This document shows positions 1 to 8,763 of a stretch of 64,000 nt of DNA, piece by piece. The stretch is from Bradyrhizobium sp. SZCCT0153 (GTDB lineage Bacteria > Pseudomonadota > Alphaproteobacteria > Rhizobiales > Xanthobacteraceae). The position numbers and the translations under genes were made by a program. A model generated the notes under the pieces. It did not search any database, had not been told where the DNA came from, and saw only the letters and a list, made by a program, of their open reading frames with translations. Location: contig NZ_JAFCKS010000007.1 in assembly GCF_018129995.1 (NCBI RefSeq), positions 186,001 through 250,000 on the forward strand. The letters run 5' to 3'. The stretch's first letter is position 1; each line of letters begins with the position of its first letter.

Positions 1-2
1 GA

Positions 3-467
3 AGCCTGTCCTGGTACTTCGTGATGCTCCAGCACACGTTTGTCCATTCATTCAGTGGTATGTATAGCTTCCTCGGCATATGTCCGCTATTTGGCTTGAT
101 GATCGCCGAAGCGGTTGTCCGCCTCTGCGACGCGCTGAGTTCCACCCGAGCCTGCTTCACGGGCGGAAGCATTAGGCGCGCGGTTCTTTCGACATGTGTT
201 GCGGGGGTGATGGTCGTCGTGTCGTGGTGGGCGGTGGTTCCGTTCTATCGGAACTCCGTCGGGTTAATCAAAAAGACGGTCGCTATCGCGGCCGACGTCG
301 AGAAGAAATATCGGCTGGCGGTCCAGGACGCCTGTCGCGATAATTCAAAGGTGACCCTGGAAGAGTTGAAAGGGGCCGCGCAAGCGTGGGGCTTCCAGTG
401 GACCCCCGAAATCCTCGCTGCCACCAACCAAATGCCGACCTGTTCCCGTTATAGCAGCGTGCAATGA
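3..467 (+). CDS. C-terminal part of an unidentified membrane protein (truncated by window edge)
   Basis: The frame is open to the left edge, so the true start lies outside the window; an internal ATG at 21 is probably not the start. The visible 155 residues hold two hydrophobic stretches (about GMYSFLGICPLFGLMIAEAV and AVLSTCVAGVMVVVSWWAVV) followed by a soluble, charged tail of about 70 residues. I do not recognise the family. It lies 142 bp upstream of the envelope cassette in the same direction, so it may be another membrane glycosyltransferase-type protein of that locus, but this is inference from position only. Confidence 0.6.
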   Translation, partial: SLSWYFVMLQHTFVHSFSGMYSFLGICPLFGLMIAEAVVRLCDALSSTRACFTGGSIRRAVLSTCVAGVMVVVSWWAVVPFYRNSVGLIKKTVAIAADVEKKYRLAVQDACRDNSKVTLEELKGAAQAWGFQWTPEILAATNQMPTCSRYSSVQ

Positions 468-609
468 GAGCCGACTGATGTCGGTCGACCGGGACCTGCC
501 GGTCTGGACCGACGGATTTGGGCGGCAACTGCAGCGCGACATGACGCGCGTATTCCCTTGAGAAGCGCAATTTGCCCTGCTAATCGATGGATCGGAAAGC
601 AAGGTCCGC

Positions 610-1359
610 ATGGTTCAAGCCTCTCGTCCGCACCAGCCTGTTTCATCTGACAGTCTCAAGACTGGTGCCGATACCTATTCGAGCGCGATTGCGGACGCCC
701 AAAACTACATGGATTGGGTGATCGAACAGTTCCGCCCCTATTTGAAGGGCGAGATTCTCGAAGTCGGTTTCGGCCACGGTCACTACAGCAACAGGCTCAG
801 CCAGTTCGGCGACTATTGCGGTGTCGACCATGATCGCGAGAGCGTCGAGCATGCCAGGACCGCGATGCCCGGCCGGAAGTTTGCCGTCTGCGACATCTTG
901 GCGCGAGAGCAACTGCGCGGACTGTTTCCGCAGGGCGTCGATGCCGTCTTCACCATCAATGTGCTCGAGCACATCGAGGACGACGCCACGGCGATCGCCA
1001 ATCTTGTCGACGTGCTGAAGCCGGGAGGGCACCTCCTGATCAGCGTGCCGGCTCTGATGCTGCTCTACAACGACCTCGACCGCCTGGCGGGGCACTGCCG
1101 CCGTTACACCACGACGCGTCTGGCCGATCTGCTTGCGGATCAGCCGGTCGAACTCGTTCGGCTCAGCTACTTCAATCCGATTGGCGGATTGGGGTGGCTT
1201 GCCAATCGCCTGAAGCGGCATCAGTCGCTGAACGATGACGCCGTCAACGGGCAGATTGCGCTATTTGACAAATATATCGTGCCGCTGTCGCGGGCGCTCG
1301 ATCCGCTCTCGCGAAGTTTCTTCGGGCAATCCGTCACCTGCATTGCACGTCGCCGATGA
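610..1359 (+). CDS. Class I SAM-dependent methyltransferase A (envelope cassette, copy 1)
   Basis: A 249-residue protein with a class I SAM-binding fold: motif I is EVGFGHGHYS (near residue 51), an acidic strand end GVDHDRES follows, and VLKPGGHLLISVP matches the post-motif region of ubiquinone/menaquinone-type methyltransferases. The substrate cannot be read from sequence. The ATG at 610 has AAGG about six bases upstream. The stop overlaps the start of the next gene (ATGA), so the two are translationally coupled. A paralogue at 23835-24584 is the same length and about four in five residues identical by eye. The neighbouring GT2 and GT-C genes suggest it methylates a sugar or a lipid-linked glycan. 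Confidence 0.88.
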   Translation: MVQASRPHQPVSSDSLKTGADTYSSAIADAQNYMDWVIEQFRPYLKGEILEVGFGHGHYSNRLSQFGDYCGVDHDRESVEHARTAMPGRKFAVCDILAREQLRGLFPQGVDAVFTINVLEHIEDDATAIANLVDVLKPGGHLLISVPALMLLYNDLDRLAGHCRRYTTTRLADLLADQPVELVRLSYFNPIGGLGWLANRLKRHQSLNDDAVNGQIALFDKYIVPLSRALDPLSRSFFGQSVTCIARRR

Positions 1360-2222
1360 TCTCAGTCGTCATTCCCGCACTCAACGAGCGCAACGGCATC
1401 GTTGAAACCATTGATCGGGCCAAGGCGGCTCTCGACGGCGCTCAGCTCACTCCCTATGAAATCGTCGTCGTCGACGATGGTTCGGTCGACGGGACTGGCG
1501 CGCTCGCCGAGGAGGCGGGGGCAAAGGTGCTCAGGCATCCCCACAACATCGGCTATGGCCGCTCGCTGAAGGATGGAATTCGCGCCGCATCCTACGATAC
1601 GATCGTCATCAGCGATGCGGATGGTTCCTACCCGATGGAGGCGATCCCGGCACTGGTCGCGCGCTTTGGACAGGGTTTTGACATGGTCGTCGGCGCTCGG
1701 ACCGGGCCCAACTACCGGGAGTCGATGCTGAAGTCGCCGTTGCGCGCCGTCCTGAAGGCGATCGTCGAATTCACCGCCAACCGCGACATTCCCGACATCA
1801 ACTCCGGCCTTCGTGTGTTCGGCCGGCAGGTCGCCATCTCCTACTTCCAGCACGTCAGCGATCTGTTCAGCTTCACGACGTCGCTGACACTGGCCTACAT
1901 GATGAACGCAAAATTCGTCGACTACGTCAACATCGACTACAAGACGCGGATCGGTCGCTCCAAGGTGAACCTGTTCCGCGACTCCGTCAGGACCCTGCAA
2001 TATGTCCTGGAGGCCTGCACCTACTACAATCCGCTGAAGATCTTCGTGCTGCTGGCAATGATGTGCATGGCGCTCGCACTGGTCTCGCTGGTCGGCGGGA
2101 TCATCCTGCAGCTCGTCAGTGCCTTCGTCCTGGGCGTCGGCGCGATCCTGCTCAGCATTCTCGTCGTCGCGATGGGACTGCTCGCGGTGCTCCTGAAGCA
2201 GATCATGAACCAGCGATCATGA
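1356..2222 (+). CDS. Polyprenyl-phosphate-type glycosyltransferase family 2 (envelope cassette, copy 1)
   Basis: A 288-residue protein starting like a GT2 enzyme (MISVVIPALNERNGI). Nucleotide-sugar motifs VVVDDGSVDGTG and ISDADGSYP carry the acidic metal-binding residues; NSGLRVF and TRIGRSKV match the region shared by dolichol/polyprenyl-phosphate sugar synthases. Two transmembrane helices end the protein (about residues 225-283). Family knowledge suggests it transfers a sugar from a nucleotide donor to polyprenyl phosphate at the inner membrane. It overlaps methyltransferase A by four bases. The copy at 24581-25447 is near-identical in length and sequence. Confidence 0.88.
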   Translation: MISVVIPALNERNGIVETIDRAKAALDGAQLTPYEIVVVDDGSVDGTGALAEEAGAKVLRHPHNIGYGRSLKDGIRAASYDTIVISDADGSYPMEAIPALVARFGQGFDMVVGARTGPNYRESMLKSPLRAVLKAIVEFTANRDIPDINSGLRVFGRQVAISYFQHVSDLFSFTTSLTLAYMMNAKFVDYVNIDYKTRIGRSKVNLFRDSVRTLQYVLEACTYYNPLKIFVLLAMMCMALALVSLVGGIILQLVSAFVLGVGAILLSILVVAMGLLAVLLKQIMNQRS

Positions 2223-2244
2223 CCTTCCTGTGCGAGGGAACGCG

Positions 2245-2385
2245 ATGTGCGGCATAGCGGGCGTCGTTCATCGTGACGGTCGCGCCGCCGACGGCCGTGC
2301 GGCGGCGGCGATGTCGGCTGCGCTGCTCCATCGTGGACCGGACGGCGAGGGCACCTGGCCAGGAACAAACGCATGCCGGACCTGA
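2245..2385 (+). pseudogene. asnB remnant: first 38 codons, rest deleted
   Basis: ATG at 2245 opens a 46-codon frame whose first 38 residues (starting MCGIAGVVHRDGR and ending HRGPDGEGTW) align without gaps with the start of full-length AsnB at 25470. They keep the nucleophile Cys2 and the HRGPDG motif. Directly after the Trp, homology stops, eight unrelated residues follow, and the frame ends at TGA 2383-2385, overlapping methyltransferase B. In copy 2 the distance from this Trp codon to the methyltransferase ATG is about 1.8 kb; here it is 14 bp. The simplest reading is an internal deletion of asnB codons 39 to the end. No synthetase domain is left, so it cannot make an active enzyme. Confidence 0.9.
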
Positions 2386-3176
2386 AGGATCAGACGATCA
2401 GCGATTTCGGGGAGCAATGGACCGCGTTCCGCGACAACCCCGGCTATTACGGGTCGGCAGCTCTCCTTGCCGATCTGTTCGGGCCGTTGCTCGCCCTGGA
2501 TGACGTCAAGGGCAAGCGGGTCGCCGATATCGGCAGCGGCACGGGGCGCATCGTCAACATGCTGCTCGATGCCGGGGCCGGTCATGTCGTTGCGGTCGAG
2601 CCCTCCGCCGCCATGACGGTCCTGAAGGAAAACACGGCCCAGGGCGCCGACCGCGTCGCGTATTTGCAGGTGCCCGGCGATCAGTTGCCGCCCGATCTCG
2701 AACTCGACTACGTGGTTTCGATGGGCGTCCTGCATCACATCCCCGCGCCGGCGCCCGTCGTCCGCGCGGCCTACGATGCGTTGCGCCCCGGCGGACGCTG
2801 CATCGTCTGGCTCTACGGCTACGAAGGCAACGAGACCTATCTGTCGCTCGCGATTCCGCTGCGCAAGCTCACCGTTCTGCTGCCGCATCGGCTGCTCGTG
2901 GCGCTGTCCTATGGTCTGGAGTGGGTGCTGACGGCCTATATCGGGCTGTGCCGGATATTGCCGCTCCCGATGCGGTCCTACATGCGCTCGGTGCTGGCGA
3001 AGTTTCCGCGCAGCGTTCGCCGCTTGACCATCTACGACCAGCTCAATCCCGCTTACGCGAAATACTACACGCGCGCCGAGGCAGAGGCGCTGCTGTCGGA
3101 TGGCGGATTCGGGGATATCAGGCTCTACCATCGCCACGGCTATAGCTGGACGGTGTCCGGCACCCGGCCGGCATGA
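2373..3176 (+). CDS. Class I SAM-dependent methyltransferase B (envelope cassette, copy 1)
   Basis: A 267-residue protein with motif I VADIGSGTGRIVNML (about residues 50-64), acidic strand VVAVEPSAAM, SMGVLHHIPAP as motif II region, and LRPGGRCIVWLYG as post motif. The N-terminal MPDLKDQTISDFGEQW matches the paralogue at 27394, which fixes the ATG at 2373 even though it lies within the asnB remnant. A hydrophobic stretch in the middle (LPHRLLVALSYGLEWVLTAY) hints at membrane association. The C-terminus is slightly shorter than that of copy 2. The substrate is unknown; an envelope glycan or its lipid carrier is inferred from the neighbours. Confidence 0.87.
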   Translation: MPDLKDQTISDFGEQWTAFRDNPGYYGSAALLADLFGPLLALDDVKGKRVADIGSGTGRIVNMLLDAGAGHVVAVEPSAAMTVLKENTAQGADRVAYLQVPGDQLPPDLELDYVVSMGVLHHIPAPAPVVRAAYDALRPGGRCIVWLYGYEGNETYLSLAIPLRKLTVLLPHRLLVALSYGLEWVLTAYIGLCRILPLPMRSYMRSVLAKFPRSVRRLTIYDQLNPAYAKYYTRAEAEALLSDGGFGDIRLYHRHGYSWTVSGTRPA

Positions 3177-3248
3177 GGTGATCCGCCCTGACGTTCTTGG
3201 CGAAGGCCCGTCGCCGCCTTCGCGCAGTCAATCGATCCGGAGAAGCCA

Positions 3249-4916
3249 TTGCCAGCTACCGACATCAAAGGCGCAGGGGCGCCGCCTACGGGCCGGCCGG
3301 CACTGGCCGCATGGACCGGCCGTCTCGCATGGCTCGGGATCTGGTTCTGGGTGGTCGCCCTCGCGCTGACGGTGCATCTCGCTTTTCTGGTGGCCTGGCC
3401 GGACCATTTCCTCCACGAGGATGGCGGCGCCTATCTGGACGAAGCGGACGCCATTCTGAAGGGCCACTATCTCGACGATGCGGGGAAGCGGCCGTACGGC
3501 GTGGCGGTCTTCCTGGTGCTGCTCTCCAAGCTGTTCGGGCCGCATATCCTGGTCTTCGTCATCGCCCAGCATCTGCTGAGCATCGGCACGGCCCTGCTCA
3601 TCGCCGCGACGGTGCGCCTTGCCGGTGCGCCCCGTATCATGTCGGTGCTGGCCTTTCTGATCGCCGCGCTCTATGGGCGCACGGTTCACTACGACAACAC
3701 GATCGGCGCCGAGACCATTTCCAATTTCCTGGTCAGCCTTGCGGCCTTCATCGCCGCAGGCCTCGCCTTCAGGAAATGGCCGCCGTACCTCGCTGCGGCG
3801 GCCGCAGGGGCGACCCTCGGGGCCGTCATGACCTGCAGATCGGCGGCGGTCGGACAGGCCGCCGTCATCCTGCTCTGGCTGGCCGTGGTGCTGGATGCCG
3901 GATGGGGCCGCCGACTGGCCGTGCTCGCACTGGCAAGCGGCCTTGCCACCGCCGTTTATCTGATCCCGACGGCGGTCAATTACGCGATCGGAAAGCGTTC
4001 GGTCGGCAATGAGAGCCTTGCGGTCATGGCTTTCGTTGTCGGCTATTCCGCCGACTACGACCACGGTATCTATCTCGACCGGAAAGCCAACGCGCGGGCG
4101 TTTGTCGAGAAGATGAGGGCGGCCGACACCCCGACCGGCTGGGCCGATCCTGGCGTGTATCAATGGCCCTTCCGCGCCATCCAATTGCTGCCGAAACCCG
4201 GCGATAGCCAGGCCGAGATCGAAAAGATGGTTCGCGATATCTTTATCGAAACGCTGACCACCCCGTCGACGCTGTATCGGCATGTCACCAGGCATTTTTT
4301 GCGCGAGATGTACTTCCTGCTGTTCGATGGAAATACCGTGGCGCGGCGTGCGTCCAGTCCGCAGGGTTACGAGTACTTCGCCCAACGGGACCTGTACCCG
4401 CTCTTTGGAAGTCCGACCGGGTTCAAACGCGGGCAACTGGTTCACGACTATTACAAGCCATATTCTCGGCTGGAGGGGCGGATCCTGCCGACGCCGGATC
4501 AATTGCAGCAGGGGCTGGATTTCCTGCTGGCGCGCGGCTACCAGCCGCGCGGGGATCGGGCCAAGCTGTGCTGCGGAGTGACCGTCTCGAGCGAGTACGA
4601 TGACCTCCCAGGACCGATCCGGTGGATGTCTGCCGCGATGCTGATCCTCGCAGTCGTCCTGCTCGCGGGCGTCGTCGGCGCACGGCTCGGATGGGCGCCG
4701 CCCTTGCCTGCGGACCTGGTGACGGGTGGCACATTGATGGTCCTGCTCGCGCTGGTCAGCGCCGCGTTTCCGGCATTCCTCATCTATGGGCTCAATCGCT
4801 ATGCCTACTACGTCATCCCGTTCCTCGGCGGCGCCAGCGCCATCCTGGGGGCCGTTCTGCTCGACCGGATCCGGCTCTTGGCCGGCTCCTGGCCCTTGCG
4901 GCGCGCAGGTACCTGA
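3249..4916 (+). CDS. Polytopic GT-C-like membrane protein (envelope cassette, copy 1)
   Basis: A 555-residue protein with about ten hydrophobic segments, an early acidic loop (WPDHFLHEDGGAYLDEA, about residues 54-70) and a large extracytoplasmic-looking middle domain before the last membrane helices. An acidic first loop followed by many helices is the layout of GT-C transferases that use polyprenyl-phosphate sugars (ArnT/GT39 type); I do not see a decisive motif, so the family is tentative. A conserved CCGV is shared with copy 2. No in-frame ATG lies near the start; TTG at 3249 with GGAG about six bases upstream is chosen. Paralogue: 28239-29903. Confidence 0.8.
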   Translation: MPATDIKGAGAPPTGRPALAAWTGRLAWLGIWFWVVALALTVHLAFLVAWPDHFLHEDGGAYLDEADAILKGHYLDDAGKRPYGVAVFLVLLSKLFGPHILVFVIAQHLLSIGTALLIAATVRLAGAPRIMSVLAFLIAALYGRTVHYDNTIGAETISNFLVSLAAFIAAGLAFRKWPPYLAAAAAGATLGAVMTCRSAAVGQAAVILLWLAVVLDAGWGRRLAVLALASGLATAVYLIPTAVNYAIGKRSVGNESLAVMAFVVGYSADYDHGIYLDRKANARAFVEKMRAADTPTGWADPGVYQWPFRAIQLLPKPGDSQAEIEKMVRDIFIETLTTPSTLYRHVTRHFLREMYFLLFDGNTVARRASSPQGYEYFAQRDLYPLFGSPTGFKRGQLVHDYYKPYSRLEGRILPTPDQLQQGLDFLLARGYQPRGDRAKLCCGVTVSSEYDDLPGPIRWMSAAMLILAVVLLAGVVGARLGWAPPLPADLVTGGTLMVLLALVSAAFPAFLIYGLNRYAYYVIPFLGGASAILGAVLLDRIRLLAGSWPLRRAGT

Positions 4917-5049
4917 GGGACCGCCCGGCCGCCGAGGCGGCACAGGTGGCGCGAAAATAGCATTGCCGTCCCGCGATCCCTTCGGTTGAATTTGCTCCAT
5001 CAGAAGGGCATGTTTGGAGAATCTTCTTACGCGGAGGTCGGAACGGGAG

Positions 5050-5823
5050 ATGAGAAAGCCGGTCGTCGGCGTGATCGGGAACGCCCATCGCGTCGAAAAT
5101 CGATTTCAGGTCCAGATGGTCGGCGAGCGTAATCTGCGCGCCGTGGCCGAGGTTTCCGGCGGCCTGCCGGTGATGTTCGCGGGCTCGCCCGACATCACCG
5201 ATATCGCGGCGTTGCTCGATACCGTCGACGGCGTCATCCTCACCGGCGCCCGCGCCAACGTGCACCCGACCCGTTTCAACGTCGACCCCTGCGAGAAGCA
5301 CGAGCCCTACGACATCCACCGCGACGAGGTGGCGCTGGCGCTCTCGGTGGCCTGCGTGGCCCGCGGTATCCCGCTGTTCGGCATCTGCCGCGGCCTGCAG
5401 GAGATGAATGTCGCCTTCGGCGGGTCGCTGCACCCCGAGATCCGCGAAATCCCCGGCCGGATGAACCACCGCATGCCCAGGCTCGAGAACGGCGAGATCC
5501 ATCCCGACCCGACCGTGGTGTTCGCCGATCGTCACGACGTCGAGCTGACGCCCGGCGGCGCGTTCGCAACGCTGCTCGGCTGTGAGCGGATCCGGGTCAA
5601 TTCGCTGCATGGCCAAGGCATCCTGGAGCCCGGAAAGCGCGTGCTGATCGAAGGCATCGCCGAGGACGGCACCATCGAGGCGATCCGGATCGCCGAAGCC
5701 CCGACCTTTGCGCTCGGCGTGCAATGGCACGCCGAATACGATCCGCAGCGCAATCCGATCAACCGCAAGCTGTTCGAGGCGTTCGGCGAAGCGCTGGTGG
5801 AGCGGCAGCGCGCGGCGGCGTAG
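5050..5823 (+). CDS. Class I glutamine amidotransferase-like hydrolase (peptidase C26, PuuD type)
   Basis: About 257 residues. The nucleophile elbow FGICRGLQEMN and the catalytic His/Glu in GVQWHAEYDP are those of gamma-glutamyl-GABA hydrolase-like proteins, which cleave gamma-glutamyl amides in the cytoplasm. DGVILTGARANVHP is the usual oxyanion-hole region (often LLPGG in relatives). An upstream in-frame TTG at 5014 exists, but ATG 5050 (MRKPVVGVIG) has GGAGG about a dozen bases ahead and matches the usual family start. Substrate identity (gamma-glutamyl-GABA or another adduct) is not provable here. It stands alone downstream of the envelope cassette. Confidence 0.85.
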   Translation: MRKPVVGVIGNAHRVENRFQVQMVGERNLRAVAEVSGGLPVMFAGSPDITDIAALLDTVDGVILTGARANVHPTRFNVDPCEKHEPYDIHRDEVALALSVACVARGIPLFGICRGLQEMNVAFGGSLHPEIREIPGRMNHRMPRLENGEIHPDPTVVFADRHDVELTPGGAFATLLGCERIRVNSLHGQGILEPGKRVLIEGIAEDGTIEAIRIAEAPTFALGVQWHAEYDPQRNPINRKLFEAFGEALVERQRAAA

Positions 5824-5919
5824 ATCACTTTCTTGCCCCGGACAGGCGAAGCGCGGATCCGGGACCCACGCCGGCCGGAGGTCCTCCTGGGTGATGGTTC
5901 GTTTGGCGGACAGTCTGGC

Positions 5920-6330
5920 CTAGTTTCTGGCTCGGATGAACGCTTGCATCTCTTCCGGCGTGAGCTTGCCATCCTTGTTGCTGTCCATCGCCTTGAAAAT
6001 CCGCTCGTGGGCTGCCTGAAACTCTGCCAACGAGATGGCTCCGTCACCGTCGGCGTCCATCAGTGCGAACATCATGCGGAACATGATCGGAGGCCCCATC
6101 GCGTCCACGCCCATCGTGCTGCGACCCTTCATAGCGTTACCCATCATGCCTCCACCACCCATCATGCCTTGTCGCTCTCCGGACCGGCTTGCGGGGGGCG
6201 TCGTTTGCGCGGGCGTCGACACTTGGTCCGATCCCGGATGATGGCCCTCGTGATCAGATGCCGTCTGAGCGAATGCGGGATGGTTCAGGGCAGCAAACAA
6301 CAGCGCCGCAGCAATGGTTGGACGTCGCAT
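5920..6330 (-). CDS. Secreted EF-hand calcium-binding protein
   Basis: A 136-residue protein with an N-terminal signal peptide (MRRPTIAAALLFAALNHPAFA, cleavage likely after AFA), a Met/Gly-rich linker (GMMGGGGMMGNAMKG), and two EF-hand loops: DADGDGAISLAEF and DSNKDGKLTPEEM. The loops carry Asp/Asn/Asp and Glu at the expected ligand positions, so calcium binding is likely. It should be periplasmic. A cytochrome b561 gene follows upstream on the same strand, but no link is evident. The exact role is unknown. Confidence 0.85.
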   Translation of the reverse strand: MRRPTIAAALLFAALNHPAFAQTASDHEGHHPGSDQVSTPAQTTPPASRSGERQGMMGGGGMMGNAMKGRSTMGVDAMGPPIMFRMMFALMDADGDGAISLAEFQAAHERIFKAMDSNKDGKLTPEEMQAFIRARN

Positions 6331-6462
6331 GGTTGTTTCTCCGACGTTGATCCGAAATCCCGACGATGCCGATCCGGACCGGGTTCGGCTTGAGGCAGAT
6401 CAATATGGCGGGTAGGGAACGCCGCTCGGTTTCGAGGATGTCTGCGGTCCTGTGCTACGCCA

Positions 6463-7080
6463 TCATTTGCCGCGAGGCAGCATGCGGTTCAGCGTATTGT
6501 CGCGAAAAACAACATGATGGATCAGAGCTGCGCCGGCATGAAAGAACGCGACGAATACAAGCGCGTGGGCTGCAATTTCGTGGATCTCCTTGACCGAATG
6601 GGCAAAGGCTCGATCTCGTATCCATGGCGATGAGATTTCGTAGATGCCGAGCAGCGGCAACGCCTCGCCACGCGCAAACTGCGTGACGATCCCGGCGATG
6701 GGAACGACAGCGAGCAAGGCGTAGAGCGCATAGTGAAAAAGACGGGCGGTTGGGTCGGCGAAGGCGCCAAGCCATCTGCGGAATTCGTTTGGCTCGGGAG
6801 GCGGCGGCGGAACGGCCGCCCTCCACGCCACGCGCATGATCAGCGCGGCCAGGATCAACAGGCCGGCGGAAACATGAACGAGCAGGCCCGTCTCGCGAGC
6901 GCCACCCTTGGGCAAGTCATCGCCAAATATGCCGAGCGTCCACGCAACGATCACCAGGACCGCCGTCGCCCAGTGGAAGAACTGGGGAACGGTCCCGTAT
7001 CGGTCGGGCGAATTCGTCAATTGTGCCTCCGTTGATCTTCGATCCGGTAGCGCGGGCCAGCCCTTCGAGGACCAATGCAT
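6463..7080 (-). CDS. Cytochrome b561 family protein
   Basis: The core reads RYGTVPQFFHWATAVLV, followed by LLVHVSAGLLIL, RLFHYALYALL and KEIHEIAAHALVFVAF: four membrane helices with the paired histidines that bind two hemes b in prokaryotic di-heme cytochrome b561 proteins. These transfer electrons from the quinol pool to periplasmic acceptors such as superoxide. The frame extends upstream to 7218, but the conserved part starts well inside; ATG at 7080 (MHWSSKGWP) gives 205 residues and is chosen, though a later start close to RYGT is possible. No clear ribosome site resolves this. Confidence 0.82.
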   Translation of the reverse strand: MHWSSKGWPALPDRRSTEAQLTNSPDRYGTVPQFFHWATAVLVIVAWTLGIFGDDLPKGGARETGLLVHVSAGLLILAALIMRVAWRAAVPPPPPEPNEFRRWLGAFADPTARLFHYALYALLAVVPIAGIVTQFARGEALPLLGIYEISSPWIRDRAFAHSVKEIHEIAAHALVFVAFFHAGAALIHHVVFRDNTLNRMLPRGK

Positions 7081-7245
7081 CAGAAAATTCGCTGCGACTC
7101 TTTGATCCGCCTCATGGCGCGACCTGTTTCTTGCGCGAGGCGGCATCTCGATAATCGGGCGAGGGCTGAATTTTGCGACCCCTGAGGCGAGTTCCATCCC
7201 GGGCGAGCAAGTTGCCATGCTCGGTCGAACACCCTTGGTGCGCGG

Positions 7246-8223
7246 CTACGCGGCTCGCTCCATCCGCCGCGCGCGATAGGCCTGCGGTGACATCAGGGTC
7301 AGCTTGCGGAACGCCTTGCGAAAGCTGCTCTCGTCCTCGTAGCCGGCCGTGCGTGCGATGGTCTTGACCGGCTGCGTCGTCGTCTCCAGCAGCGTGCGCG
7401 CGTGCTCGACGCGGCGGCGCGTGATGAAGGCTTGCGGCGGTTCGTGCGTGAGCTCCTGAAACTTCCGGTTCAGCGTGCGCTCGCTGAGGCCGAGCGCGCC
7501 GGCGAGGCGCTTGACCGTCATCGGCCGCTTGCCGGTGCGGCGAACCAGCAGGTCGGCCCTGGTCAGCAACGGGTCCTGCGACAGCAAATAGCCGACGGGC
7601 ATGAAGATCGACTGGCTGCGCTGCGCGGTGTCGATCACGACGTAGTCCGCGCAGAGTTTTGCGATCTGCTTGCCGTCGACCATCTCGATCAGCCGGAGCA
7701 GGAGGTCGACCCACGACATCGGTCCGGCCGCGCAGACGATGCGGTCCGCCACGGTGATGACGGCGTCGGCGGCAAGGTCGATCGTGGGGTGGCGCTGCCG
7801 CAACTCGCCTTGCAGCCACCAGGTGATGGTTGCGCGGCGGTTGTCGAGCAGGCCCGCCCCCGCAAGCAGGAACACGCCGCTGCAGAACGCGCCGATCAGC
7901 CGGCCATTCGCGTGCTGCTGCCGGAGCCAGGCACCGGCACGGGCATATTGCGGTTGCAGGCGCTCGGCAGTGACGTGATCGACGAGGTTGCCGGGGACGA
8001 TGATCGCATCATGGCGAGCGCGTCCGCCGATCGCGCCGTCGACCGCGACCATCTGGCCGCCGCCGGCACGCACGGCCTTGCCGTCGAGCGAGAGCGTCTC
8101 CCAGGCGAAGCGCGTTTTCGCGCCGCTCTGCTGCATCACGTGGTTGGCGAGCGACAGGATGTCGGCGACGCCCGAGATCGCCGAATGCATGCAACCTTCC
8201 AGCGCCAGAATTGCGAGCTTCAT
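7246..8223 (-). CDS. GlxA-type transcriptional regulator (DJ-1/PfpI domain plus AraC HTH)
   Basis: A 325-residue protein. Residues 1 to about 180 resemble DJ-1/PfpI-like glutamine-amidotransferase domains (AIIVPGNLVDHV, and IGAFCSGVFLLAGAGLL with Cys at the nucleophile elbow). The C-terminal part is an AraC-type double helix-turn-helix (LSERTLNRKFQ, then TAGYEDESSFRKAFRK). Family members act as ligand-sensing activators. It is transcribed away from the small tautomerase gene at 8376, with a 152-bp shared upstream region, so the tautomerase is a plausible target. The ligand is not known. Confidence 0.88.
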   Translation of the reverse strand: MKLAILALEGCMHSAISGVADILSLANHVMQQSGAKTRFAWETLSLDGKAVRAGGGQMVAVDGAIGGRARHDAIIVPGNLVDHVTAERLQPQYARAGAWLRQQHANGRLIGAFCSGVFLLAGAGLLDNRRATITWWLQGELRQRHPTIDLAADAVITVADRIVCAAGPMSWVDLLLRLIEMVDGKQIAKLCADYVVIDTAQRSQSIFMPVGYLLSQDPLLTRADLLVRRTGKRPMTVKRLAGALGLSERTLNRKFQELTHEPPQAFITRRRVEHARTLLETTTQPVKTIARTAGYEDESSFRKAFRKLTLMSPQAYRARRMERAA

Positions 8224-8375
8224 GGGACCTCCGGGGGTGATGCCGCGATCCTATCCGATCGGCACGGATGGCGCGTGGCGGAAATTGCCCGATCTCTGTC
8301 TTGTCCGCCACTGCCGTCCGGGCGGTGTCAGGTCCAATCTCGCTCCGTCGTCACACGACATGACCGGAGAGAGAC

Positions 8376-8639
8376 ATGCCTTACATCACCATTTCCACCG
8401 TTCGCGGCATTCTGGATGCCGCGCAGAAGAAGACCCTGCTCGAACGCGTCACCGACCTCCTGGTCGAGGTCGAAGGGCAGGGCAACCCGGAATTCCGCCG
8501 CAACGTCTGGGTCAGGATCGAGGAGCAGGAGCCCTCGCACTGGTCGCTCGGCGGCATGCAGCCGACCAGCGAGATCATCGCGAGCACGTTCGGCACGATC
8601 GGGGCGGACGGGGTGCGGGTCGGGCGGCTGAAGACGTAG
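8376..8639 (+). CDS. Tautomerase family protein (4-oxalocrotonate tautomerase-like)
   Basis: An 87-residue protein starting Met-Pro-Tyr-Ile; in this family the Met is removed and Pro1 is the catalytic general base. The sequence PYITISTVRGILDAAQKK matches the N-terminal strand and helix of tautomerase-superfamily proteins, and conserved Arg residues (FRRNVWVRIEE) follow. It probably catalyses a keto-enol type isomerisation or a related promiscuous reaction; the substrate is not deducible. ATG 8376 is preceded by GGAGAGAG. It is divergent from the GlxA-type regulator. Confidence 0.82.
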   Translation: MPYITISTVRGILDAAQKKTLLERVTDLLVEVEGQGNPEFRRNVWVRIEEQEPSHWSLGGMQPTSEIIASTFGTIGADGVRVGRLKT

Positions 8640-8739
8640 CCAGAGGGTGAGGCGAAGTCCATGCTGGTCCCAGGTCTGCAAGATGGGCTTCGTCTCGCTA
8701 TGCCGCGACATCAGCAGCGGGCGCGGTCTTCACGCGATG

Positions 8740-8754
8740 TTCCCAATATGGGAA
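8740..8754. promoter_or_regulatory. Inverted repeat TTCCCA-N3-TGGGAA, candidate HigA operator
   Basis: A perfect 6-bp inverted repeat with a 3-bp spacer ends ten bases before the GTG start of higB. HigA-type antitoxins commonly repress their own operon by binding palindromes at the promoter. The site is seen directly; its role is inferred from position. Confidence 0.5.
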
Positions 8755-8763
8755 TATCGTTTC

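Noticed and set aside
478..561. A 27-codon frame between the truncated first gene and methyltransferase A.
   Set aside because: No ribosome-binding site and no homology I can recognise; too short to support.
3228..5000. A 590-codon minus-strand frame opposite the copy-1 GT-C gene.
   Set aside because: Same reasons: complement of a coding gene, composition typical of a shadow, and a parallel shadow exists opposite copy 2.
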